A stretch of DNA of 64,000 bases. Source: Azolla caroliniana. Taxonomy: Eukaryota; Polypodiophyta. Numbering within the stretch: position 1 is the first letter of the stretch; each line of letters starts with the position of its first letter. Below are positions 1-11,430 of the stretch, in pieces. The stretch is taken from positions 434,001 to 498,000 of the forward strand of contig JBHGNT010000023.1 of assembly GCA_043228905.1 (NCBI GenBank), written 5' to 3'. The notes under the pieces were generated by a model. That model saw nothing but the letters and a program-made list of their open reading frames with translations, did no database searches and was not told the DNA's origin. A program made the position numbers and the translations under genes.

Positions 1-134
1 AAATCAAGATTTTGAAACTCAGGTCGAGAGACATGAAGAAATTAGTAAATTAGGGGAGGCAGTTGTGATATCGGATTTTAGTGTTCAAAGATGCCAATCG
101 AACCTAACAACACTAGCTATGATATGGAATTAAA
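1..134 (+). repeat. 134-bp monomer with 44-bp internal deletion
   Basis: The A-tract landmark at the left edge returns after 134 bp instead of 178. At 61-66 the sequence runs from AGTTG straight into TGATATCGG, so the GCGTGAG landmark, TAAATTAAAATG and the CCTGG segment are missing. The deleted segment is flanked by TTG on both sides in the undeleted monomer, which suggests end joining or slippage at a 3-bp microhomology. It is the only copy of this deletion seen in the window. Confidence 0.9.
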
Positions 135-210
135 AAATCAAGATTTTGAGACTAAGGTCGAGAGACATGAAGAAATTAGTAAATTAGGGGAGGGAGTTGA
201 TAAGAGCGCG

Positions 211-388
211 TGAGTAAATTAAAATGTTCATACCTGGCTCGTGTGATATCGGATTTTTGTGTTCAGAGATGCGAATCGAAGCTAACAACACTTGGTATGA
301 TATGGAATTAAAAAATCAAGATTTTGAGACTAAGGTCGAGAGACATCAAGAAATTAGTAAATTAGGGGAGGGAGTTGATAAGAGCGCG
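211..388 (+). repeat. Reference 178-bp monomer with internal landmarks
   Basis: A typical full-length unit used here to define phase. In order it holds TGAGTAAATTAAAATG at its start, a GATATC (EcoRV) site at 245-250, a run of six A at 310-315, the dyad AAAATC-AA-GATTTT at 312-325, a G-rich stretch with TTAGGGG at 362-368, and GCGC at 384-387. Variant positions that define subfamilies are ATACCTGG/ATAGCTGG, CTCGTG/CTCTTG, GATATC/GATCCC/GATACC, the TTTTTG/TTTTAG/TTTTTA stretch, CAAAGATGCC/CAAACATGCG/CAGAGATGCG, and the last part of the ACACTAGCTATG stretch. Confidence 0.95.
312..325 (+). other. A-tract with short dyad, once per monomer
   Basis: AAAATC and GATTTT form a perfect 6-bp inverted repeat around AA, inside a longer A-rich stretch. 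It recurs in most monomers. A common variant (AAAATCAAAATTTCG) breaks the dyad. A-tracts spaced by the monomer length are common in plant satellites and are thought to help nucleosome positioning or curvature. No protein-binding role can be read from the sequence. Confidence 0.6.
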
Positions 389-2919
389 TGAGTAAATTAA
401 AATGTTCATACCTGGCTCATGTGATCCCGGATTTTTGTGTTCAAAGATGCCAATCGAAGCTAACAATACTAGTTACGATATGGAATTAAAAAATCAAGAT
501 TTTGAAACTCAGGTCGAGAGACATGAAGAAATTAGTAAATTAGGGGAGGGAGTTGAGAAGAGCGCATGAGTAAATTAAAATGTTCATACCTGGCTCTTGT
601 GATATCGGATTTTAGTGTTCAAAGATGCCAATCGAAGCTAACAACACTAGCTATGATATGGAATTAAAAAATCAAGATTTTGAGACTAAGGTCGAGAGAC
701 ATGAAGAAATTAGTAAATTAGGGGAGGGAGTTGATAAGAGCGCGTGAGTAAATTAAAATGTTCATACCTGGCTCGTGTGATCCCGGATTTTTGTGTTCAA
801 AGATGCCAATCGAAGCTAACAATACTAGTTATGATATGGAATTAAAAAATCAAGATTTTGAAACTCAGGTCGAGAGACATGAAGAAATTAGTAAATTAGG
901 GAAGGGAGTTGATAAGAGCGCGTGAGTAAATTAAAATGTTCATACCTGGCTCGTGTGATATCGGATTTTAGTGTTCAAAGATGCCAATCGAAGCTAACAA
1001 CACTAGCTATGATATGGAATTAAAAAATCAAAATTTCGAAACTTGGGTCGAGAGACATTAAGAAATTCGTAAATTAGGGGAGGGAGTTGAGAAAAGCGCG
1101 TGAGTAAATTAAAATGTTCATAGCTGGCTCGTGTGATATCGGATTTTTGTGTTCAAACATGCGAATCGAAGCTAACAACACTTGCTATGATATGGAATTA
1201 AAAAATCAAGATTTTGAAACTCAGGTCGAGAGACATGAAGAAATTAGTAAAGTAGGGGAGGGAGTTGAGAAGAGCGCGTGAGTAAATTAAAATGTTCATA
1301 CCTGGCTCGTGTGATATCGGATTTTTGTGTTCAGAGATGCGAATCGAAGCTAACAACACTAGCTATGATATGGAATTAAAAAATCAAGATTTTCAAACTT
1401 GGGTCGAGAGACATGAAGAAATTAGTAAATTAGAGGAGGGTGTTGACGAGAGCGCGTGAGTAAATTAAAATGTTCATAGCTGGCTCGTGTGATATCGGAT
1501 TTTAGTGTTCAAACATGCGAATCGAAGCTAACAACACCAACTATGATATGGAATTAAAAAATCAAGATTTTGAGACTAAGGTCGCGAGACATGAAGAAAT
1601 TAGTAAATTAGGGGAGGGAGTTGATAAGAGCGCGTGAGTAAATTAAAATGTTCATACCTGGCTCGTGTGATCCCGGACTTTTGTGTTCAAAGATGCCAAT
1701 CGAAGCTAACAATACTAGTTATGATATGGAATTAAAAAATCAAGATTTTGAAACTCAAGTCGAGAGACATGAAGAAATTAGTAAATTAGGGGAGGGAGTT
1801 GAGAAGAGCGCGTGAGTAAATTAAAATGTTCATAGTTGGCTCGTGTGATATCGGATTTTTGTGTTCAGAGATGCGAATCGAAGCTAACAACACTAGCTAT
1901 GATATGGAATTAAAAAATCAAGATTTTGAAACTCAGGTCGAGAGACATGAAGAAATTAGTAAATTAGAGGAGGGTGTTGACAAGAGCGCATGAGTAAATT
2001 AAAATGTTCATACCTGGCTCTTGTGATATCGGATTTTAGTGTTCAAAGATGCCAATCGAAGCTAACAACACTAGCTATGATATGGAATTAAAAAATCAAG
2101 ATTTTGAAACTTGGGTCGAGAGACATGAAGAAATTAGTAAATTAGAGGAGGGTGTTGACGAGAGCGCGTGAGTAAATTAAAATGTTCATAGCTGGCTCGT
2201 GTGATATCGGATTTTTGTGTTCAAACATGCGAATCGAAGCTAACAACACCAACTATGATATGGAATTAAAAAATCAAGATTTTGAGACTAAGGTCGAGAG
2301 ACATGAAGAAATTAGTAAATTAGGGGAGGGAGTTGATAAGAGCGCGTGAGTAAATTAAAATGTTCATACCTGGCTCGTGTGATCCCGGATTTTTGTGTTC
2401 AAAGATACCAATCGAAGCTAACAATACTAGTTATGATATGGAATTAAAAAATCAAGATTTTGAAACTAAGGTCGAGAGACATGAAGAAATTAGTAAATTA
2501 GGGGAGGGAGTTGATAAGAGCGCGTGAGTAAATTAAAATGTTCATACCTGGCTCGTGTGATCCCGGATTTTTGTGTTCAAAGATACCAATCGAAGCTAAC
2601 AACACTTGCTATGATATGGAATTAAAAAATCAAGATTTTGAAACTCAGGTCGAGAGACATGAAGAAATTAGTAAATTAGGGGAGGGAGTTGAGAAGAGCG
2701 CGTGAGTAAATTAAAATGTTCATAGCTGGCTCGTGTGATATCGGATTTTTGTGTTCAAACATGCGAATCAAAGCTAACAACACTAGCTATGATAAGGAAT
2801 GAAAAAATCAAGATTTTGAAACTCAGGTCGAGAGACATGAAGAAATTAGTAAATTAGAGGAGGGTGTTGACGAGAGCGCGTAAGGAAATTAAAATGTTCA
2901 TAGCTGGCTCGTGTGATAT

Positions 2920-5222
2920 CGGATTTTTGTGTTCAGAGATGCGAATCGAAGCTAACAACACTAGCTATGATATGGAATTAAAAAATCAAGATTTTGAAAC
3001 TCAGGTCGAGAGACATGAAGAAATTAGTAAATTAGAGGAGGGTGTTGACAAGAGCGCATGAGTAAATTAAAATGTTCATACCTGGCTCTTGTGATATCGG
3101 ATTTTAGTGTTCAAAGATGCCAATCGAACCTAACAACACTAGCTATGATATGGAATTAAAAAATCAAGATTTTGAGACTAAGGTCGAGAGACATGAAGAA
3201 ATTAGTAAATTAGGGGAGGGAGTTGATAAGAGCGCGTGAGTAAATTAAAATGTTTATACCTGGCTCGTGTGATCCCGGATTTTTGTGTTCAAAGATGCCA
3301 ATCGAAGCTAACAATACTAGTTATGATATGGAATTAAAAAATCAAGATTTTGAAACTCAGGTCGAGAGACATGAAGAAATTAGTAAATTAGGGGAGGGAG
3401 TTGAGAAGAGCGCGTGAGTAAATTAAAATGTTCATAGCTGGCTCGTGTGATATCGGATTTTTGTGTTCAAACATGCGAATCGAAGCTAACAACACTTGCT
3501 ATGATATGGAATTAAAAAATCAAGATTTTGAAACTCAGGTCGAGAGACATGAAGAAATTAGTAAAGTAGGGGAGGGAGTTGAGAAGAGCGCATGAGTAAA
3601 TTAAAATGTTCATACCTGGCTCTTGTGATATCGGATTTTAGTGTTCAAAGATGCCAATCGAAGCTAACAACACTAGCTATGATATGGAATTAAAAAATCA
3701 AAATTTCGAAACTTGGGTTTAGGGTTTAGGGTTTAGGGGAGGGAGTTGAGAAGAGCGCGTGAGTAAATTAAAATGTTCATAGCTGGCTCGTGTGATATCG
3801 GATTTTTGTGTTCAGAGATGCGAATCGAAGCTAACAACACTAGCTATGATATGGAATTAAAAAATCAAGATTTTGAAACTCAGGTCGAGAGACATGAAGA
3901 AATTAGTAAATTAGAGGAGGGTGTTGACAAGAGCGCATGAGTAAATTAAAATGTTCATACCTGGCTCTTGTGATATCGGATTTTAGTGTTCAAAGATGCC
4001 AATCGAAGCTAACAACACTAGCTATGATATGGAATTAAAAAATCAAGATTTTGAGACTAAGGTCGAGAGACATGAAGAAATTAGTAAATTAGGGGAGGGA
4101 GTTGATAAGAGCGCGTGAGTAAATTAAAATGTTCATACCTGGCTCGTGTGATCCCGGATTTTTGTGTTCAAAGATGCCAATCGAAGCTAACAATACTAGT
4201 TATGATATGGAATTAAAAAATCAAGATTTTGAAACTCAGGTCGAGAGACATGAAGAAATTAGTAAATTAGGGGAGGGAGTTGAGAAGAGCGCGTGAGTAA
4301 ATTAAAATGTTCATAGCTGGCTCGTGTGATATCGGATTTTTGTGTTCAAACATGCGAATCGAAGCTAACAACACTTTCTATGATATGGAATTAAAAAATC
4401 AAGATTTTGAAACTGAGGTCGAGAGACATGAAGAAATTAGTAAATTAGGGGAGGGAGTTGAGAAGAGCGCGTGAGTAAATTAAAATGTTCATAGCTGGCT
4501 CGTGTGATATCGGATTTTTGTGTTCAAACATGCGAATCAAAGCTAACAACACTAGCTATGATAAGGAATGAAAAAATCAAGATTTTGAAACTCAGGTCGA
4601 GAGACATGAAGAAATTAGTAAATTAGAGGAGGGTGTTGACGAGAGCGCGTGAGGAAATTAAAATGTTCATAGCTGGCTCATGTGATATCGGATTTTTGTG
4701 TTCAGAGATGCGAATCGAAGCTAACAACACTAGCTATGATATGGAATTAAAAAATCAAGATTTTGAAACTCAGGTCGAGAGACATGAAGAAATTAGTAAA
4801 TTAGAGGAGGGTGTTGACAAGAGCGCATGAGTAAATTAAAATGTTCATACCTGGCTCTTGTGATATCGGATTTTAGTGTTCAAAGATGCCAATCGAAGCT
4901 AACAACACTAGCTATGATATGGAATTAAAAAATCAAAATTTCGAAACTTGGGTCGAGAGACATGAAGAAATTAGTAAATTAGGGGAGGGAGTTGAGAAGA
5001 GCGCGTGAGTAAATTAAAATGTTCATAGCTGGCTCGTGTGGTATCGGATTTTTGTGTTCAAACATGCGAATCGAAGCTAACAACACTTTCTATGATATGG
5101 AATTAAAAAATCCAGATTTCGAAACTTGGGTCGAGAGACATGAAGAAATTAGTAAATTAGGGGAGGAAGTTGATAAGATAGCGTGAGTAAATTAAAATGT
5201 TCATACCTGGCTCGTGTGATAC
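2920..5222 (+). repeat. 13-monomer HOR, copy A (2,303 bp)
   Basis: The sequence matches 5,223-7,525 at an offset of exactly 2,303 bp with only a few differences (for example ATGTTTATACC at 3,253 against ATGTTCATACC at 5,556). 2,303 is twelve 178-bp monomers plus one 167-bp monomer that carries telomeric repeats (3,593-3,759). Private markers such as ATCGAACCTAAC and the GATAAGGAATG monomer keep the same relative positions. Confidence 0.9.
3715..3739 (+). repeat. Type I telomeric insert (TTTAGGG x3), copy 1
   Basis: GGG then three TTTAGGG units at 3,718-3,738. They replace the 32 bp between TTGGG and GAGGG of a normal monomer with 21 bp, making a 167-bp monomer (3,593-3,759). Both edges share bases with telomeric sequence (GGG on the left, TTAGGGG on the right). 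Confidence 0.95.
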
Positions 5223-7525
5223 CGGATTTTTGTGTTCAGAGATGCGAATCGAAGCTAACAACACTAGCTATGATATGGAATTAAAAAATCAAGATTTTGA
5301 AACTCAGGTCGAGAGACATGAAGAAATTAGTAAATTAGAGGAGGGTGTTGACAAGAGCGCATGAGTAAATTAAAATGTTCATACCTGGCTCTTGTGATAT
5401 CGGATTTTAGTGTTCAAAGATGCCAATCGAACCTAACAACACTAGCTATGATATGGAATTAAAAAATCAAGATTTTGAGACTAAGGTCGAGAGACATGAA
5501 GAAATTAGTAAATTAGGGGAGGGAGTTGATAAGAGCGCGTGAGTAAATTAAAATGTTCATACCTGGCTCGTGTGATCCCGGATTTTTGTGTTCAAAGATG
5601 CCAATCGAAGCTAACAATACTAGTTATGATATGGAATTAAAAAATCAAGATTTTGAAACTCAGGTCGAGAGACATGAAGAAATTAGTAAATTAGGGGAGG
5701 GAGTTGAGAAGAGCGCGTGAGTAAATTAAAATGTTCATAGCTGGCTCGTGTGATATCGGATTTTTGTGTTCAAACATGCGAATCGAAGCTAACAACACTT
5801 GCTATGATATGGAATTAAAAAATCAAGATTTTGAAACTCAGGTCGAGAGACATGAAGAAATTAGTAAAGTAGGGGAGGGAGTTGAGAAGAGCGCATGAGT
5901 AAATTAAAATGTTCATACCTGGCTCTTGTGATATCGGATTTTAGTGTTCAAAGATGCCAATCGAAGCTAACAACACTAGCTATGATATGGAATTAAAAAA
6001 TCAAAATTTCGAAACTTGGGTTTAGGGTTTAGGGTTTAGGGGAGGGAGTTGAGAAGAGCGCGTGAGTAAATTAAAATGTTCATAGCTGGCTCGTGTGATA
6101 TCGGATTTTTGTGTTCAGAGATGCGAATCGAAGCTAACAACACTAGCTATGATATGGAATTAAAAAATCAAGATTTTGAAACTCAGGTCGAGAGACATGA
6201 AGAAATTAGTAAATTAGAGGAGGGTGTTGACAAGAGCGCATGAGTAAATTAAAATGTTCATACCTGGCTCTTGTGATATCGGATTTTAGTGTTCAAAGAT
6301 GCCAATCGAAGCTAACAACACTAGCTATGATATGGAATTAAAAAATCAAGATTTTGAGACTAAGGTCGAGAGACATGAAGAAATTAGTAAATTAGGGGAG
6401 GGAGTTGATAAGAGCGCGTGAGTAAATTAAAATGTTCATACCTGGCTCGTGTGATCCCGGATTTTTGTGTTCAAAGATGCCAATCGAAGCTAACAATACT
6501 AGTTATGATATGGAATTAAAAAATCAAGATTTTGAAACTCAGGTCGAGAGACATGAAGAAATTAGTAAATTAGGGGAGGGAGTTGAGAAGAGCGCGTGAG
6601 TAAATTAAAATGTTCATAGCTGGCTCGTGTGATATCGGATTTTTGTGTTCAAACATGCGAATCGAAGCTAACAACACTTTCTATGATATGGAATTAAAAA
6701 ATCAAGATTTTGAAACTGAGGTCGAGAGACATGAAGAAATTAGTAAATTAGGGGAGGGAGTTGAGAAGAGCGCGTGAGTAAATTAAAATGTTCATAGCTG
6801 GCTCGTGTGATATCGGATTTTTGTGTTCAAACATGCGAATCAAAGCTAACAACACTAGCTATGATAAGGAATGAAAAAATCAAGATTTTGAAACTCAGGT
6901 CGAGAGACATGAAGAAATTAGTAAATTAGAGGAGGGTGTTGACGAGAGCGCGTGAGGAAATTAAAATGTTCATAGCTGGCTCATGTGATATCGGATTTTT
7001 GTGTTCAGAGATGCGAATCGAAGCTAACAACACTAGCTATGATATGGAATTAAAAAATCAAGATTTTGAAACTCAGGTCGAGAGACATGAAGAAATTAGT
7101 AAATTAGAGGAGGGTGTTGACAAGAGCGCATGAGTAAATTAAAATGTTCATACCTGGCTCTTGTGATATCGGATTTTAGTGTTCAAAGATGCCAATCGAA
7201 GCTAACAACACTAGCTATGATATGGAATTAAAAAATCAAAATTTCGAAACTTGGGTCGAGAGACATGAAGAAATTAGTAAATTAGGGGAGGGAGTTGAGA
7301 AGAGCGCGTGAGTAAATTAAAATGTTCATAGCTGGCTCGTGTGGTATCGGATTTTTGTGTTCAAACATGCGAATCGAAGCTAACAACACTTTCTATGATA
7401 TGGAATTAAAAAATCCAGATTTCGAAACTTGGGTCGAGAGACATGAAGAAATTAGTAAATTAGGGGAGGAAGTTGATAAGATAGCGTGAGTAAATTAAAA
7501 TGTTCATACCTGGCTCGTGTGATAC
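5223..7525 (+). repeat. 13-monomer HOR, copy B (2,303 bp)
   Basis: Second copy of the 2,303-bp unit, with the telomere-bearing monomer at 5,896-6,062 and the GTGAGGAAATT variant near 6,952. It abuts copy A and the shortened copy C with no spacer. Confidence 0.9.
6018..6042 (+). repeat. Type I telomeric insert, copy 2
   Basis: Three TTTAGGG units at 6,021-6,041 in the 167-bp monomer 5,896-6,062. Identical junctions, 2,303 bp from copy 1. Confidence 0.95.
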
Positions 7526-9127
7526 CGGATTTTTGTGTTCAGAGATGCGAATCGAAGCTAACAACACTAGCTATGATATGGAATTAAAAAATCAAGATTT
7601 TGAAACTCAGGTCGAGAGACATGAAGAAATTAGTAAATTAGAGGAGGGTGTTGACAAGAGCGCATGAGTAAATTAAAATGTTCATACCTGGCTCTTGTGA
7701 TATCGGATTTTAGTGTTCAAAGATGCCAATCGAACCTAACAACACTAGCTATGATATGGAATTAAAAAATCAAGATTTTGAGACTAAGGTCGAGAGACAT
7801 GAAGAAATTAGTAAATTAGGGGAGGGAGTTGATAAGAGCGCGTGAGTAAATTAAAATGTTCATACCTGGCTCGTGTGATCCCGGATTTTTGTGTTCAAAG
7901 ATGCCAATCGAAGCTAACAATACTAGTTATGATATGGAATTAAAAAATCAAGATTTTGAAACTCAGGTCGAGAGACATGAAGAAATTAGTAAATTAGGGG
8001 AGGGAGTTGAGAAGAGCGCGTGAGTAAATTAAAATGTTCATAGCTGGCTCGTGTGATATCGGATTTTTGTGTTCAAACATGCGAATCGAAGCTAACAACA
8101 CTTTCTATGATATGGAATTAAAAAATCAAGATTTTGAAACTGAGGTCGAGAGACATGAAGAAATTAGTAAATTAGGGGAGGGAGTTGAGAAGAGCGCGTG
8201 AGTAAATTAAAATGTTCATAGCTGGCTCGTGTGATATCGGATTTTTGTGTTCAAACATGCGAATCAAAGCTAACAACACTAGCTATGATAAGGAATGAAA
8301 AAATCAAGATTTTGAAACTGAGGTCGAGAGACATGAAGAAATTAGTAAATTAGGGGAGGGAGTTGAGAAGAGCGCGTGAGTAAATTAAAATGTTCATAGC
8401 TGGCTCGTGTGATATCGGATTTTTGTGTTCAAACATGCGAATCAAAGCTAACAACACTAGCTATGATAAGGAATGAAAAAATCAAGATTTTGAAACTCAG
8501 GTCGAGAGACATGAAGAAATTAGTAAATTAGAGGAGGGTGTTGACGAGAGCGCGTGAGGAAATTAAAATGTTCATAGCTGGCTCATGTGATATCGGATTT
8601 TTGTGTTCAGAGATGCGAATCGAAGCTAACAACACTAGCTATGATATGGAATTAAAAAATCAAGATTTTGAAACTCAGGTCGAGAGACATGAAGAAATTA
8701 GTAAATTAGAGGAGGGTGTTGACAAGAGCGCATGAGTAAATTAAAATGTTCATACCTGGCTCTTGTGATATCGGATTTTAGTGTTCAAAGATGCCAATCG
8801 AAGCTAACAACACTAGCTATGATATGGAATTAAAAAATCAAAATTTCGAAACTTGGGTCGAGAGACATGAAGAAATTAGTAAATTAGGGGAGGGAGTTGA
8901 GAAGAGCGCGTGAGTAAATTAAAATGTTCATAGCTGGCTCGTGTGGTATCGGATTTTTGTGTTCAAACATGCGAATCGAAGCTAACAACACTTTCTATGA
9001 TATGGAATTAAAAAATCCAGATTTCGAAACTTGGGTCGAGAGACATGAAGAAATTAGTAAATTAGGGGAGGAAGTTGATAAGATAGCGTGAGTAAATTAA
9101 AATGTTCATACCTGGCTCGTGTGATAC
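7526..9127 (+). repeat. Contracted 9-monomer HOR, copy C (1,602 bp)
   Basis: This copy follows copy B up to about 8,100. It then jumps from the position where the others have CACTTGCTATG directly to the CACTTTCTATG monomer, losing five monomers including the telomere-bearing one. It also gains one extra GATAAGGAATG monomer just after 8,280 that carries ACTGAGGTC, a marker of the preceding monomer type. Thirteen minus five plus one gives nine monomers, or 1,602 bp, as observed (8,538 minus 6,936). This is the signature of unequal exchange inside an HOR. Confidence 0.85.
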
Positions 9128-11430
9128 CGGATTTTTGTGTTCAGAGATGCGAATCGAAGCTAACAACACTAGCTATGATATGGAATTAAAAAATCAAGAT
9201 TTTGAAACTCAGGTCGAGAGACATGAAGAAATTAGTAAATTAGAGGAGGGTGTTGACAAGAGCGCATGAGTAAATTAAAATGTTCATACCTGGCTCTTGT
9301 GATATCGGATTTTAGTGTTCAAAGATGCCAATCGAACCTAACAACACTAGCTATGATATGGAATTAAAAAATCAAGATTTTGAGACTAAGGTCGAGAGAC
9401 ATGAAGAAATTAGTAAATTAGGGGAGGGAGTTGATAAGAGCGCGTGAGTAAATTAAAATGTTCATACCTGGCTCGTGTGATCCCGGATTTTTGTGTTCAA
9501 AGATGCCAATCGAAGCTAACAATACTAGTTATGATATGGAATTAAAAAATCAAGATTTTGAAACTCAGGTCGAGAGACATGAAGAAATTAGTAAATTAGG
9601 GGAGGGAGTTGAGAAGAGCGCGTGAGTAAATTAAAATGTTCATAGCTGGCTCGTGTGATATCGGATTTTTGTGTTCAAACATGCGAATCGAAGCTAACAA
9701 CACTTGCTATGATATGGAATTAAAAAATCAAGATTTTGAAACTCAGGTCGAGAGACATGAAGAAATTAGTAAAGTAGGGGAGGGAGTTGAGAAGAGCGCA
9801 TGAGTAAATTAAAATGTTCATACCTGGCTCTTGTGATATCGGATTTTAGTGTTCAAAGATGCCAATCGAAGCTAACAACACTAGCTATGATATGGAATTA
9901 AAAAATCAAAATTTCGAAACTTGGGTTTAGGGTTTAGGGTTTAGGGGAGGGAGTTGAGAAGAGCGCGTGAGTAAATTAAAATGTTCATAGCTGGCTCGTG
10001 TGATATCGGATTTTTGTGTTCAGAGATGCGAATCGAAGCTAACAACACTAGCTATGATATGGAATTAAAAAATCAAGATTTTGAAACTCAGGTCGAGAGA
10101 CATGAAGAAATTAGTAAATTAGAGGAGGGTGTTGACAAGAGCGCATGAGTAAATTAAAATGTTCATACCTGGCTCTTGTGATATCGGATTTTAGTGTTCA
10201 AAGATGCCAATCGAAGCTAACAACACTAGCTATGATATGGAATTAAAAAATCAAGATTTTGAGACTAAGGTCGAGAGACATGAAGAAATTAGTAAATTAG
10301 GGGAGGGAGTTGATAAGAGCGCGTGAGTAAATTAAAATGTTCATACCTGGCTCGTGTGATCCCGGATTTTTGTGTTCAAAGATGCCAATCGAAGCTAACA
10401 ATACTAGTTATGATATGGAATTAAAAAATCAAGATTTTGAAACTCAGGTCGAGAGACATGAAGAAATTAGTAAATTAGGGGAGGGAGTTGAGAAGAGCGC
10501 GTGAGTAAATTAAAATGTTCATAGCTGGCTCGTGTGATATCGGATTTTTGTGTTCAAACATGCGAATCGAAGCTAACAACACTTTCTATGATATGGAATT
10601 AAAAAATCAAGATTTTGAAACTGAGGTCGAGAGACATGAAGAAATTAGTAAATTAGGGGAGGGAGTTGAGAAGAGCGCGTGAGTAAATTAAAATGTTCAT
10701 AGCTGGCTCGTGTGATATCGGATTTTTGTGTTCAAACATGCGAATCAAAGCTAACAACACTAGCTATGATAAGGAATGAAAAAATCAAGATTTTGAAACT
10801 CAGGTCGAGAGACATGAAGAAATTAGTAAATTAGAGGAGGGTGTTGACGAGAGCGCGTGAGGAAATTAAAATGTTCATAGCTGGCTCGTGTGATATCGGA
10901 TTTTTGTGTTCAGAGATGCGAATCGAAGCTAACAACACTAGCTATGATATGGAATTAAAAAATCAAGATTTTGAAACTCAGGTCGAGAGACATGAAGAAA
11001 TTAGTAAATTAGAGGAGGGTGTTGACAAGAGCGCATGAGTAAATTAAAATGTTCATACCTGGCTCTTGTGATATCGGATTTTAGTGTTCAAAGATGCCAA
11101 TCGAAGCTAACAACACTAGCTATGATATGGAATTAAAAAATCAAAATTTCGAAACTTGGGTCGAGAGACATGAAGAAATTACTAAATTAGGGGAGGGAGT
11201 TGAGAAGAGCGCGTGAGTAAATTAAAATGTTCATAGCTGGCTCGTGTGGTATCGGATTTTTGTGTTCAAACATGCGAATCGAAGCTAACAACACTTTCTA
11301 TGATATGGAATTAAAAAATCCAGATTTCGAAACTTGGGTCGAGAGACATGAAGAAATTAGTAAATTAGGGGAGGAAGTTGATAAGATAGCGTGAGTAAAT
11401 TAAAATGTTCATACCTGGCTCGTGTGATAC
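9128..11430 (+). repeat. 13-monomer HOR, copy D (2,303 bp)
   Basis: Full-length copy, with the telomere-bearing monomer at 9,801-9,967. It carries private changes such as GAAATTACTAAATTAG near 11,178. At 11,431 and beyond the following monomer has CAAAGATGCG where the HOR has CAGAGATGCG, so the block ends here. Confidence 0.88.
9923..9947 (+). repeat. Type I telomeric insert, copy 3
   Basis: Three TTTAGGG units at 9,926-9,946 in the 167-bp monomer 9,801-9,967. The offset from copy 2 is 3,905 bp, equal to 2,303 plus 1,602, because the contracted HOR copy C lacks this monomer. Confidence 0.95.

Larger units (their letters stand above)
1..2919 (+). repeat. Left mosaic block of variant monomers
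   Basis: About 16 monomers with mixed subfamily variants and no clean long period. The series at 211-922 (CACTTGGTATG monomer, then a GATCCC monomer with TAGTTACG, then a CCTGGCTCTTG monomer) resembles the units at 14,238-17,619, so part of this block shares ancestry with a segment 14 kb to the right. No gene or non-satellite sequence is present. Confidence 0.8.

Noticed and set aside
221-260. Promoter, ribosome binding site or terminator signals
   Set aside because: AGGAGGG and AT-rich hexamers occur in most monomers as part of the satellite consensus and precede no gene. The AAAATC/GATTTT dyad is too short for a terminator hairpin.
211-388. CENP-B box or other known centromere-protein motif
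   Set aside because: No stretch I read resembles the TTCG-TTGGAA-CGGGA pattern closely enough, and plant satellites generally lack it. Centromere function cannot be judged from the sequence.
2864-3061. 65-residue open frame, recurring at 4,633, 6,936, 8,538, 10,841 and 25,257
   Set aside because: It starts at a GTG inside one satellite monomer and covers the next. It exists only where GTGAGTAAATT is changed to GTGAGGAAATT or GTAAGGAAATT. Equivalent positions in most monomers carry in-frame stops and no family is recognisable. It repeats because the HOR repeats.
3715-3739. A true chromosome end or head-to-head telomere fusion
   Set aside because: Only three complete TTTAGGG units, flanked on both sides by satellite in the same orientation, and copied with identical junctions in other HOR units.
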